The notes below the pieces were generated by a model. It was not told the DNA's origin and searched no databases. It was given only the letters and a program-made list of their open reading frames with translations. Positions 8,186-16,504 of a stretch of 64,000 nt of DNA are shown in pieces (position 1 is the first letter of the stretch; each line of letters starts with the position of its first letter). The position numbers and the translations under genes were made by a program. Origin of the DNA: Paludibacteraceae bacterium (lineage in GTDB: Bacteria > Bacteroidota > Bacteroidia > Bacteroidales > Paludibacteraceae); assembly GCA_017647145.1 (NCBI GenBank), contig JAGCLD010000007.1, positions 111,861-175,860 on the forward strand, read 5' to 3'.

Positions 8186-10795
8186 ATGAAAAAAGTTTTT
8201 TTAGCGTTCGCTTGTCTTGTAATGTGTCAAATGACATTTGCTAACAAGACAGACAATCAAACCACAGAAGGAACAGACTTCTGGGTGACATTCTTGAGAG
8301 CGGATGCGGATAGTCCCACCGTGCTATCATTGGCTATCTCAGCAAAAGAAGCAGCGGATGTGACCATCAGCAATCCTTACACCGGGTTTAACAAAACACT
8401 GCACGTGCCGGCAAACACCACTGTGATGGACACCATCAACAGAGCGGATGCCTACTCCAGCGTGACCGGAAAAGTAACTGAAACTGCCATTCAAGTGTCG
8501 GCCACAGCACCGATATCTTTGTTCGCCTCCAACTATCGAGAAAAGTCAACAGAGGCGGCTAATATCTTGCCTACGGCTGCATTATTGGATGAGTATGTAA
8601 TTTCTGCTTATCCTGCATCTGACCACGACGATGATGACAAACCTCAAGGTACACACTTTGCAATTGTAGCTGCTGAGGATGACGTTGTAGTGGACTATGT
8701 ATTGACTAACTCTGCTACAGCCGGAGGCAGTGGCGGCGGAGGTGTTGATGTAGGTGGCAGCGGCTCCGGAAGTGGTGGCGGAAATGGTGGCATCACCATC
8801 GGAATGCCCCAAAAACGTGCTGCAGCGGCCGACACACTACAAACACCAACCTTGAAAAAAGGACAAGTGTGGTATGTGTGGACAGGATACAAAGACGGAA
8901 CTGCGTCTGACCTCACCGGTAGTTACATCAAAGCACGCGACGGAAAGAAGATCGCTGTGTTCATGGGCGACCCACACACAAACATTCCTCACGAAATACG
9001 CGACCGCGACCACTTGTACGAACAAGCCATGCCGACTGCATACTGGGGAACATCCTTTGTTGTAACCGGCTCTATGCTACGCAACGGCGTGAAACGTAAA
9101 TATGACATTTTGCGCGTGACGGCCTTAGATGACGGCACCGAATTGCGAGTTGACGGCGTGTTGCGACACACATTTGACTTTGCAAGCAATCCAAGCCGCA
9201 CCTTTGAAATGAAAGTGGAAAATGCAGGTGTACACTACATAGACGCCTCTTGTCCATGCCAACTCTACTTATACATGGTGAGCAACCGTGAAGACGGCAA
9301 GGATGCAAACGGCGAATGGCAAAATGGTGACCCCGCCATGGTATGGATTAATCCATTGGAACAACAAATCGAAGAAATTCAATTCGTTTCTTACCCTGTA
9401 ATCGAGTCTGAAGCCGGTACATTGCCTGAACACTTTGTAAACATTGTGACTGAAACTTCCAACACCGGCAGCATGACACTGGACGGAAACAGCATAGCCG
9501 GATGGCAAACGGTTCCTAATAAAGCAGAGTATTCTTATGTGCAATATTGGCTGGGCAACGGAAAGAAAGTGGGCAGCAGTTACGCTCCTGAAACACACGT
9601 ACTGAAAGGAAACAAAGGCTTTATTGCTCACGCCTATGGTTATGGAGAAAAAGAAGCTTATGCTTATTCAGTGGGTGGAAAGACTGTACCTCTCGTATCA
9701 TTCGTAGAAATCAATGGTGAGATATTCAGCGCCGGAGAGGAAGGAAAAGTGCTTTGCGGCGTGGACACTGTACACTTCAAACTAGACCTCTCTGCTCCGG
9801 TGGACAGTGTAAAATGGATCTTTGGTGACGGAAACGATACCATCCAATATCCAACTGTCCCGGGCGAAGTGCAAGCCTACAAAGTGGATTACAAATATCC
9901 TGACTCTGACCTCTACAGAGCACAAGTGATATTGTGGCGCACCACCTCCGGTCTGTGCCGTGGCGAATCTGCTGTGGATAGCATTCCTATCCCTGTAAAC
10001 ACACAACACTTGGCTGTGACCATCGACTCAATCTCTTCTTTAGTGTGTCCAAGTCTGAAGACCTTTAATGTTTACTACAGCCATCTGGGCGACCCACAAG
10101 CAGTGGACAATGTCTATGCTCAGTTTGACGCTGAAGCGCAAGCAGCCGGCTTCCCCGCTGAAATAGAAGTGCAATTTGACAACTCTGGTAGCAGTTATAT
10201 GGCGGTTCCACTACCCGCTTCTGCCAAATCAGCTGAAGTATATCATGCCGAATTGATTTTACACAACGACTGTATGAATGATACAGTAAACATAGATTTC
10301 CGCGTAAACTACAAAGCTGAAGATGTGATAGCACAACGCTGGAATGACGTATTAGGCGTGAAAAACAGCGCAACCAACGGTGGATTTGAGTTTATCGCAT
10401 ATCAATGGTATAAAGATTATCAACTCATGCCGGGCGAAACAAATTCCTACATCTACCAAGCATTAGAAACGGCTTCTACTTATTATGTGGAATTAACCGA
10501 CAAAAATGGCATGACCTTGTGCTCTTGCCCTATGTCACCTATCAATGAAACTGCAGCCGACACCCCGGAACTGGACATCAAATTCCTACAAGAAGGTAGT
10601 GCAGCACAAGTGCAAGTGGCACAAAAAGCAGCCGCACAAGTGTATGATGTTATGGGACGATGCGTGAGCACACACACCTTAGAACCCGGAATCAACACCA
10701 TCGATAACCCGGCTAATTCAGGGGTTTATGTTCTTAAAATCATGTTTGAGGACATAAAAGATGTAAAAACATTAAGATTTATTGTGGAAAAATAA
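8186..10795 (+). CDS. T9SS-secreted IgGFc-binding-like surface protein (first paralogue)
   Basis: Predicted cell-surface protein of 869 residues. It has a signal peptide (residues 1-19, MKKVFLAFACLVMCQMTFA). Residues ~27-345 resemble the IgGFc-binding N-terminal domain: EGTDFWVTF, ISLFASNYRE, ILPTAALLDEYV, LYEQAMPTAYWGTSF. A PKD-like segment follows at ~530-580 (VDSVKWIFGDGND), and a T9SS type A sorting domain ends the chain (VYDVMGRCVSTH, SGVYVLKI, FIVEK). A Gly/Ser-rich loop at ~178-206, absent from the paralogue at 13654, is inserted in the N-terminal domain. The same N-terminal domain occurs in that paralogue, and an OmpA-family gene lies between them. The ligand is unknown; immunoglobulin binding should not be assumed. 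Confidence 0.85.
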   Translation: MKKVFLAFACLVMCQMTFANKTDNQTTEGTDFWVTFLRADADSPTVLSLAISAKEAADVTISNPYTGFNKTLHVPANTTVMDTINRADAYSSVTGKVTETAIQVSATAPISLFASNYREKSTEAANILPTAALLDEYVISAYPASDHDDDDKPQGTHFAIVAAEDDVVVDYVLTNSATAGGSGGGGVDVGGSGSGSGGGNGGITIGMPQKRAAAADTLQTPTLKKGQVWYVWTGYKDGTASDLTGSYIKARDGKKIAVFMGDPHTNIPHEIRDRDHLYEQAMPTAYWGTSFVVTGSMLRNGVKRKYDILRVTALDDGTELRVDGVLRHTFDFASNPSRTFEMKVENAGVHYIDASCPCQLYLYMVSNREDGKDANGEWQNGDPAMVWINPLEQQIEEIQFVSYPVIESEAGTLPEHFVNIVTETSNTGSMTLDGNSIAGWQTVPNKAEYSYVQYWLGNGKKVGSSYAPETHVLKGNKGFIAHAYGYGEKEAYAYSVGGKTVPLVSFVEINGEIFSAGEEGKVLCGVDTVHFKLDLSAPVDSVKWIFGDGNDTIQYPTVPGEVQAYKVDYKYPDSDLYRAQVILWRTTSGLCRGESAVDSIPIPVNTQHLAVTIDSISSLVCPSLKTFNVYYSHLGDPQAVDNVYAQFDAEAQAAGFPAEIEVQFDNSGSSYMAVPLPASAKSAEVYHAELILHNDCMNDTVNIDFRVNYKAEDVIAQRWNDVLGVKNSATNGGFEFIAYQWYKDYQLMPGETNSYIYQALETASTYYVELTDKNGMTLCSCPMSPINETAADTPELDIKFLQEGSAAQVQVAQKAAAQVYDVMGRCVSTHTLEPGINTIDNPANSGVYVLKIMFEDIKDVKTLRFIVEK

Positions 10796-10814
10796 AGAAA
10801 TTTATGTAGCTTTG
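10782..10814 (+). promoter_or_regulatory. Promoter of the OmpA-family gene
   Basis: TTGTGG at 10782, spacer of about 22 bp, TAGCTTTG at 10807-10814. The -33 box lies in the last codons of the preceding gene, so the OmpA gene can be transcribed independently. Confidence 0.65.
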
Positions 10815-10858
10815 CCACCGTATAGTATGGCATCGCGTCAAATTACAAAACGAATTAC

Positions 10859-12541
10859 ATGAAAAGAACGTTTTTGATGAAGAAAATCAGCGTAGTGTTG
10901 ATGATTGTTGGAACACTATGGACTGTGCAAGCGCAGAAACCTACCCACTATGTAGGATTGTCTGCCAAATTAGGTTATTCAGCTATGCTGGATAATATGA
11001 ATAAAATCGGTCTTGACACCACTTTCTATTCCGGAAAGAACAGCGTGTTAGGAGGGGTGGCAACCGGATTAGACGCAACTTATGAGTTGCAAGTACAAAA
11101 ATTCCGTTTCTACACCGGATTGAGTTTTGATTACCTTAATGCTGCCACACGCATTGGTGATTTCACAGTGAATCGTGAATTGATTAACCCGGGTTATCCA
11201 ATGTCTTATCAATACGATTACACCAAAATGAATGAAACGCGTAATGCGCTTTATTTGAGCTTGCCGGTGATGTTTGGTGCATACTTCAACAGATACTACT
11301 TCTTCGTGGGTCCTAAGGTAGGCATCAACCTGTACGGAAACTACACCATGAAGTCAAAAGTATTGGGACAATACATCGACGACGAATTGATTGGTGACGG
11401 TCAAGGTGGATTGGGTGTAATGCCTAACCACGGAGCCGACGAATACAAATGGAAAGAAGGCGCACAAAAGTTTAACTTCAACACCTTGAACTTGGCTGTA
11501 GCCGGAGAATTCGGTGTGAACTTGGACGAATGGTTGGCCGTAAAACCTAAACGCGGACAACGTCGTGGACGCAACTACAGAAAAACATTTAAAGAATCAT
11601 TGCACTATCGCGCAGGAGTGTACTTTGAATATGGCGTGTTAAACATTAACAACTATGCAAAGAACTTGGCTGACGCTGACGCAAGAATCGCAAATGGCGC
11701 TAATACATCTGGCAACGACGTACCTGCATACGTAACCGGTGGCAACAAACCAACAGACATGGCCATGTCAACTCAATTGGGCACAAAAGCTGCAAGCAAT
11801 GCCGCATTAAACCCATTGACTGTCGGAGCCAAATTTACCGTGTTGTATGAAATTCCAAAGAAAAAACCAAAACCACGTCCGAAGCCACAACCAAAACCAA
11901 AGCCACAACCAAAACCACAACCAAAACCGGTGGTAGTTCCACCTCCTGTGATGAATGGTGTGTTAGTGGACGGAAAGACACAACGTCGTTTGAGCGATGT
12001 ACAAATCCAATTCCTCGACTCAGAAGGCAATGTATTATTTGAAGGTCTAACCACCGAAGAAGGTACATTTGCAACCAAGTTGACTCCGGGTACCTACGGA
12101 GCATACATCAACAAACCGGGTTACTTACCTAACACCGACCAAGTTGTGTTCGTGAAAGACTCTGTTTACTTGATCTTGAATCCGCTGGAAGAAAAGAAAA
12201 AGATTGTTATCGAAAACTTGTTCTTCGCTACAGCTAAGACCACAATCTTGCCAGAATCTGAACAAGCATTGGAAGACTTGTACTTCTTGATGGTTGATAA
12301 TCCTAAATTGCGCATCAAGATTATTGGTCACACCGACAACGTAGGTTCTGACGCAGCTAACCAAAAGCTCTCAGAAGGACGTGCTAAGTCTGTACGCGAC
12401 AACATCATCGAACGCGGTGTAGAACGCTCACGTATCGAATATGAAGGTATGGGTGAACGCGAACCGGTGGCAACAAATGACACAGACGAAGGACGCGCTA
12501 AGAACCGTCGTGTAGAATTTGAAATCCTCTCAAACGAATAA
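10859..12541 (+). CDS. OmpA-family outer membrane protein
   Basis: Outer-membrane protein expected to tether the membrane to peptidoglycan; 560 residues. Order: signal peptide (cleaved near VQAQ, residue ~26); beta-barrel-like N-terminal region (about 30-330, alternating aromatic strands such as FRFYTGLSFDYL and RYYFFVGPKVGINLYG); a Lys/Pro/Gln linker (~334-360, KPKPRPKPQPKP); a carboxypeptidase-regulatory-like domain (~366-430, DVQIQFLDSEGNVLFEG); and an OmpA C-terminal domain (~445-556) with IIGHTDNVGSDAANQKLSEGRA and GRAKNRRVEF, which contain the peptidoglycan-binding residues. A start at the second Met (10877) is also possible. It has its own promoter and a strong terminator. Its position between two T9SS cargo paralogues suggests a shared surface complex, which is inference. 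Confidence 0.88.
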   Translation: MKRTFLMKKISVVLMIVGTLWTVQAQKPTHYVGLSAKLGYSAMLDNMNKIGLDTTFYSGKNSVLGGVATGLDATYELQVQKFRFYTGLSFDYLNAATRIGDFTVNRELINPGYPMSYQYDYTKMNETRNALYLSLPVMFGAYFNRYYFFVGPKVGINLYGNYTMKSKVLGQYIDDELIGDGQGGLGVMPNHGADEYKWKEGAQKFNFNTLNLAVAGEFGVNLDEWLAVKPKRGQRRGRNYRKTFKESLHYRAGVYFEYGVLNINNYAKNLADADARIANGANTSGNDVPAYVTGGNKPTDMAMSTQLGTKAASNAALNPLTVGAKFTVLYEIPKKKPKPRPKPQPKPKPQPKPQPKPVVVPPPVMNGVLVDGKTQRRLSDVQIQFLDSEGNVLFEGLTTEEGTFATKLTPGTYGAYINKPGYLPNTDQVVFVKDSVYLILNPLEEKKKIVIENLFFATAKTTILPESEQALEDLYFLMVDNPKLRIKIIGHTDNVGSDAANQKLSEGRAKSVRDNIIERGVERSRIEYEGMGEREPVATNDTDEGRAKNRRVEFEILSNE

Positions 12542-12559
12542 GTTTGAATGAACCATAAC

Positions 12560-12595
12560 AATAAGGACCATCCGCTCAAGCAGATGGTCCTTATT
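12560..12595 (+). terminator. Terminator of the OmpA-family gene
   Basis: AATAAGGACCATC pairs perfectly with GATGGTCCTTATT over a 10-base loop, followed by CTTTT. Confidence 0.85.
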
Positions 12596-12701
12596 CTTTT
12601 ACCCCCCCCATTATCATAATAATAGAACAGACGAGGTGACTTGCCACCAAAAGGACCAACCCAAGCAAGACCCAAAGCGCGGTTCTTATGAACGTAATGC
12701 A

Positions 12702-12929
12702 GTAGGGAAAATTGCGAGTAAGTGAGGGCAATAGAAAACTTGTTTTCTAATTGCCGAACGTGAGCAATTTATTCAAAATTGCGAGTAAGCGAGCGCAATG
12801 GAAAACTTGTTTTCTAATTGCCGAACGTGAGCAATTTATTCAAAATTGCATGTAAGCATTGTAGGGAAAATTGCGAGTAAGTGAGGGCAGAATCAAGCTT
12901 GCTTGAATTATGCCGAGCGAGAGCAATTT
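12702..12929. repeat. Three tandem long-stem hairpin repeats
   Basis: Three related units: 12702-12770, 12776-12838 and 12861-12929. Each reads AAAATTGCGAGTAAG...GAGCAATTTAT. Units 1 and 3 are headed by GTAGGG. In units 1 and 2 the inner arms are GAAAAC/GTTTTC; in unit 3 they are CAAGC/GCTTG, so both sides of the stem changed together. These are REP-like noncoding hairpins. The right half of unit 3 recurs at 30686-30714. Confidence 0.8.
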
Positions 12930-12936
12930 ATATAAA

Positions 12937-13009
12937 CGGCGTGCCGTGTCCGCCAATTATATTATTACATTACTTATTTACTCTCGGACACGGCACGCCG
13001 TGTCCCTAC
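12937..13009. repeat. Inverted REP pair (BIME-like)
   Basis: A truncated REP (CGGCGTGCCGTGTCCG, 12937-12952) and a complete inverted REP ending in CTAC (12986-13009), separated by an AT-rich spacer. It is the same family as the copy inside the RAYT gene. Confidence 0.85.
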
Positions 13010-13039
13010 TTCCCACTGCTTCTCCCCACACAAATACTA

Positions 13040-13076
13040 ATCGCACTGTCACCCTTTAAGGGAGACGAGGCAATTT
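13040..13076 (+). repeat. CACTGTC...CTTTAAGGG repeat element
   Basis: AATCGCACTGTCACCCTTTAAGGG followed by AGACGAGG, with CGGAGGGGGT shortly after. The same element occurs at 30790 and 61818, and degenerate forms at 61728 and 61905. The core CCCTTTAAGGG is self-complementary. Confidence 0.7.
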
Positions 13077-13114
13077 ATTGCCGGAGGGGGTAACCTCAGC
13101 ACAGCTCTTTTGAA

Positions 13115-13302
13115 AGCAATGCCATGTCCACCTGTTTTATATGCTTGTTCTCGGCATCAGCATGCAGTTTCCTCACTACCCCTACAGCAAAGCGCCCTAC
13201 AGCGTAAGCGCCCTCTAAACTATCACCCATCCCCACACCCTTCCTCCGGCAAGCAAAACACCCTTCCTCAAAAAAAAGCCCTAACTTTGTAAATTTTTCC
13301 TA
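13115..13302 (+). repeat. First copy of a duplicated intergenic cassette
   Basis: This stretch aligns base for base over long runs with 30893-31120. It includes a decayed REP pair (AATGCCATGTCCACCTGTTTTAT...), 15-bp CCTACAGCAAAGCG-type repeats, and a conserved lead-in CTTCCTCCGGCAA...AAAAAAAAGCCCTAACTTTG. The TAACTTTG at 13282-13289 fits a -7 promoter box, and the 11-bp array begins about 14 bases after it. Confidence 0.7.
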
Positions 13303-13456
13303 CCGGACACGTAGGATACACGTAGGATACACGTAGGATACACGTAGGATACACGTAGGATACACGTAGGATATACGTAGGATATAGATACAAAACAGAT
13401 AGGAACTAGATAGGAACTAGATAGGAACTAGATAGGAACTAGATAGGATGAAGATA
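13303..13456 (+). repeat. 11-bp tandem repeat array, 14 units
   Basis: Exactly 154 bases = 14 x 11. The units run: CCGGACACGTA, GGATACACGTA five times, GGATATACGTA, GGATATAGATA, CAAAACAGATA, GGAACTAGATA four times, GGATGAAGATA. The sequence drifts from one unit type to another with no insertion or deletion. No inter-unit spacers are present, so it is not a CRISPR array, and no frame codes a plausible protein. It lies upstream of the T9SS gene at 13654. Confidence 0.9.
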
Positions 13457-13570
13457 CCATAATAGTTCTTTCACCGAAAACCAACAATTAAGAACAAGGA
13501 TATAATCCTATCCGCAAAAAAATAGCACTAATAGTGTCAAAAAATCCACATATAGGGTATAGTCAGATAG

Positions 13571-13578
13571 TATCTTTG
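13571..13578 (+). promoter_or_regulatory. -7 box of the second IgGFc-like gene
   Basis: TATCTTTG matches TAnnTTTG and lies 76 bases before the ATG at 13654. No TTG was found at the -33 position. Confidence 0.55.
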
Positions 13579-13653
13579 TAACTGACAACGAGCACCCATA
13601 CGCATAGGGTAACACGTTGTCATAACACAATGTCAATCAATAATCTAACAGAT

Positions 13654-16392
13654 ATGAGAAAAAGTGTTCGTTTACAGCTGGCAGTTCTCAGCCTAATCCT
13701 AATGTCGCTTGGCACATCGCTGAGCATCAATGCACAAACACCATCTACACTGGGAAAAGAGTTCTGGGTGTCCTTCATGGCAACAGAGAAAAGCCCGGAC
13801 TTATCCTTGGCTATATCTGCAGAGAATGCCTGCAATCTAGTAGCTATTGAACATGTGGGAGTGAATGTATTAGGCAGCAACATTGCGGTGCCCGCAGGTC
13901 TCAACCCCATCAATGGATTGGGACACGAAGCCTATGTAACATCTTCAGAAGTTGTAGAGAATAAGGTTTTACGTCTGGAATTTGACGCTGAGGTAGCCTT
14001 GTTTGCATCCAACTATGTGTCAAAAGTATTTGACAATGCTGCTATATTACCAACAAGCGCATTGCTCAGCGAATATGTAGTACAGACCTACCCTAACTCT
14101 GAGGGAAAACGAGAGTTTGCTCCGGAATTTCTAATTGTTGCCACAGAAGACAACACCATTGTAGAAATCACTCCGACATGGAAAACTGAAAAAGGAAAAC
14201 CGGCTGGACAAATGTTCACAGTGACGCTCAATCGCGGTCAATGTTATCAAGTAAAAGCCGAATCCGATAAGTTAGGTAGTGACCTCTCCGGTTCTGTAGT
14301 ACGTGCTCGCAATGGCAAACGTATTGCTGTATTTAATGGTAACCAAAGTGAGTCAATCCCCTATGGCGGAGGAGACGATGGTGACCACTTATACGAACAA
14401 GCAATGCCTGTGGCCTATTGGGGAACAAACTTTGCCTTGACTCGTACAATGCGCGGACAAGACCGAATTCGTGTAACCGCCATCAGCGACGGAACAACCT
14501 TAATGCTCGACGGCATGGATATGGGCGTAACATTAAACATGGGCGAGACATACGAATTTGCCATACCAACAGGTGCAGACTCTCAAGAAGCCTTCTTCTT
14601 AGAAACCTCATGCCCTTGCGGAGTATACCAATACTTAGTTAGTAGTCACAAGTACGCCGGTACGGGTTCTACTGAAAAAGTGGGAGGACCATCCATGGTA
14701 TGGGTAAGTCCGATAGAGCAAATGATTCAAAAAGTGAACTTTGCTACATACGAAACAGGTGTTACACACGATCACTACGTAAACATTGTTACTCGCACAG
14801 CAAATGCGCCTACCGTAATACTTACCGGCGCAGCATCAGGTGTACAAGCCCTACAATTCTGGCCCATAATGAGTAAGCCTGAATATTCTTACGCACGCGT
14901 AAAGATACCCAATGACTCATACACAATAGAGAGTCGTGAAGGCGTTGTGGCATATGCATACGGACTTGGTGAAAACGAAGGTTATGCATACTCAGCCGGT
15001 TCTTCTGTGAAAGTGCAAAACGGAATTACCATCAATGGAGTGCCCTTCTCAGCAGCAGTGGGAGAATCTGAAATCAAAGTATGCTATGGAGACACCGTAC
15101 ACTTTGTCTCTGAAATTCTAGGCGTGGACAAGATTAGTTGGGACATGGCAGACGGAGTAACCTATGAAGACTCACTGCTCTTAAACTACTTATATGACTC
15201 ACCAGGAGTGTACGACATTGAAGTAGTGTTCAGCACATTCGTAAACTACTGTAGCACTATATTTAATGCTTCCGGTTCGGGGCTAACAGACACCATCAAC
15301 GTACGCGTTGTTGTAGGTAGTGCAGACACTATCTACTACAAAGCCGATGTCTGCAAAACCGACTTGCCTTACATCTTCAATGGCAAAGAATACAACGAAA
15401 CACAATTAGACACAATGTACTATGCATGTGACAGTGTAGTGATTGTAGGTGTTCAAGTGTGGGATTCAATCGTAACGCACATCACCGAAACCTACAAAGA
15501 TGAATACATGCACATGGATGGCAAAGTGTATTATGAAAACGTAGAATTAACAGAAGTATTTGAACGCATGAACGGATGCGACAGTACAGTATATTATCAC
15601 ATCACTGTATTACAATGCTTAGACATGTCATTAGGCTCACTACCTGAACAAATATGCCCGGATGAAAAGGAAATATTAGTACCTTATGACAAACGAAAAG
15701 GAAGCATTCAACGAGCCACAATAACCTTTGACCAGACTGCCATATCACAAGGTTTCCAAAACGGCGACTTGACCTTTACAGATACACACTTCATCATTCC
15801 TATTCCGGCAGGTGCAGTAGAACCCGACCATTATACAGCGAAGATCTATGTAGAAGACGCCACTCCTGATTGCGGTGGAGCTGAATTTGACATAGCATTC
15901 ACACTCTACTATCCGGCCAGTGTATTTGCACAAAAGTGGGACGACGTATTAGCAGTATTAAACAAAGAGTATAATGGTGGATATGACTTCGTCGGATTCC
16001 AATGGTATAAGAATGGTGCTCCAATAGAAGGTCAAACATCTTCTATATACTATCAAGAAGGTGTTAAACTTGAAGAAGGTGCCGAATATTCGGTATTACT
16101 CACCAGAGCATCCGACGGGAAGTCAGTAATGACATGCCCTTACACTCCTGTGCTTACAGGCATGAACAAGATAGCTGTTCATCCTTCAAGAGTAGCTCCG
16201 CAAGGCACACTACAAGTGAACACTGATAGCGAAATCAGGGCTGTTTTCTATGACGTGATGGGTAACCTACACGAAGTAGAGAACACACAAGACAACAACA
16301 TCCTAAAAGCACCACGCAACAAAGGTATGTACCTATTAGAAGTAACACCTCAAGAAGGCGAAAAGCAGTACTTCCGCATTATGGTAGAATAA
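13654..16392 (+). CDS. T9SS-secreted IgGFc-binding-like surface protein (second paralogue)
   Basis: Predicted cell-surface protein of 912 residues from the ATG at 13654, which gives the best signal peptide (MRKSVRLQLAVLSLILMSLG, cleaved near INAQ); an ATG at 13630 adds eight residues. The N-terminal domain parallels the gene at 8186: KEFWVSFMAT, VALFASNYVS, ILPTSALLSEYV, LYEQAMPVAYWGTNF. A PKD-like segment lies at ~480-530 (DKISWDMADGVTYED). A Cys-containing stretch not found in the paralogue follows (NGCDSTVYYHITV), of a type common in large Bacteroidales surface proteins. The end is a T9SS type A domain (VFYDVMGNLHEV, KGMYLLEV, FRIMVE). It is a single gene with its own terminator. Confidence 0.85.
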   Translation: MRKSVRLQLAVLSLILMSLGTSLSINAQTPSTLGKEFWVSFMATEKSPDLSLAISAENACNLVAIEHVGVNVLGSNIAVPAGLNPINGLGHEAYVTSSEVVENKVLRLEFDAEVALFASNYVSKVFDNAAILPTSALLSEYVVQTYPNSEGKREFAPEFLIVATEDNTIVEITPTWKTEKGKPAGQMFTVTLNRGQCYQVKAESDKLGSDLSGSVVRARNGKRIAVFNGNQSESIPYGGGDDGDHLYEQAMPVAYWGTNFALTRTMRGQDRIRVTAISDGTTLMLDGMDMGVTLNMGETYEFAIPTGADSQEAFFLETSCPCGVYQYLVSSHKYAGTGSTEKVGGPSMVWVSPIEQMIQKVNFATYETGVTHDHYVNIVTRTANAPTVILTGAASGVQALQFWPIMSKPEYSYARVKIPNDSYTIESREGVVAYAYGLGENEGYAYSAGSSVKVQNGITINGVPFSAAVGESEIKVCYGDTVHFVSEILGVDKISWDMADGVTYEDSLLLNYLYDSPGVYDIEVVFSTFVNYCSTIFNASGSGLTDTINVRVVVGSADTIYYKADVCKTDLPYIFNGKEYNETQLDTMYYACDSVVIVGVQVWDSIVTHITETYKDEYMHMDGKVYYENVELTEVFERMNGCDSTVYYHITVLQCLDMSLGSLPEQICPDEKEILVPYDKRKGSIQRATITFDQTAISQGFQNGDLTFTDTHFIIPIPAGAVEPDHYTAKIYVEDATPDCGGAEFDIAFTLYYPASVFAQKWDDVLAVLNKEYNGGYDFVGFQWYKNGAPIEGQTSSIYYQEGVKLEEGAEYSVLLTRASDGKSVMTCPYTPVLTGMNKIAVHPSRVAPQGTLQVNTDSEIRAVFYDVMGNLHEVENTQDNNILKAPRNKGMYLLEVTPQEGEKQYFRIMVE

Positions 16393-16423
16393 TAAGGTAT
16401 AAATAAACAACATAATCTTCAAC

Positions 16424-16459
16424 AATAAAGTCGCCTGGATTAACCTAGGCGACTTTATT
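16424..16459 (+). terminator. Terminator of the second IgGFc-like gene
   Basis: AATAAAGTCGCCT pairs with AGGCGACTTTATT, followed by ATTTG; it lies 31 bases past the stop. Confidence 0.8.
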
Positions 16460-16504
16460 ATTTGATGCAAGTAACATCAAACTCTCATGACGGATTGATG
16501 AAGA

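Noticed and set aside
13303..13456. CRISPR-like direct repeats
   Set aside because: The units are 11 bp and directly abutting, with no unique spacers and no cas genes in the window.
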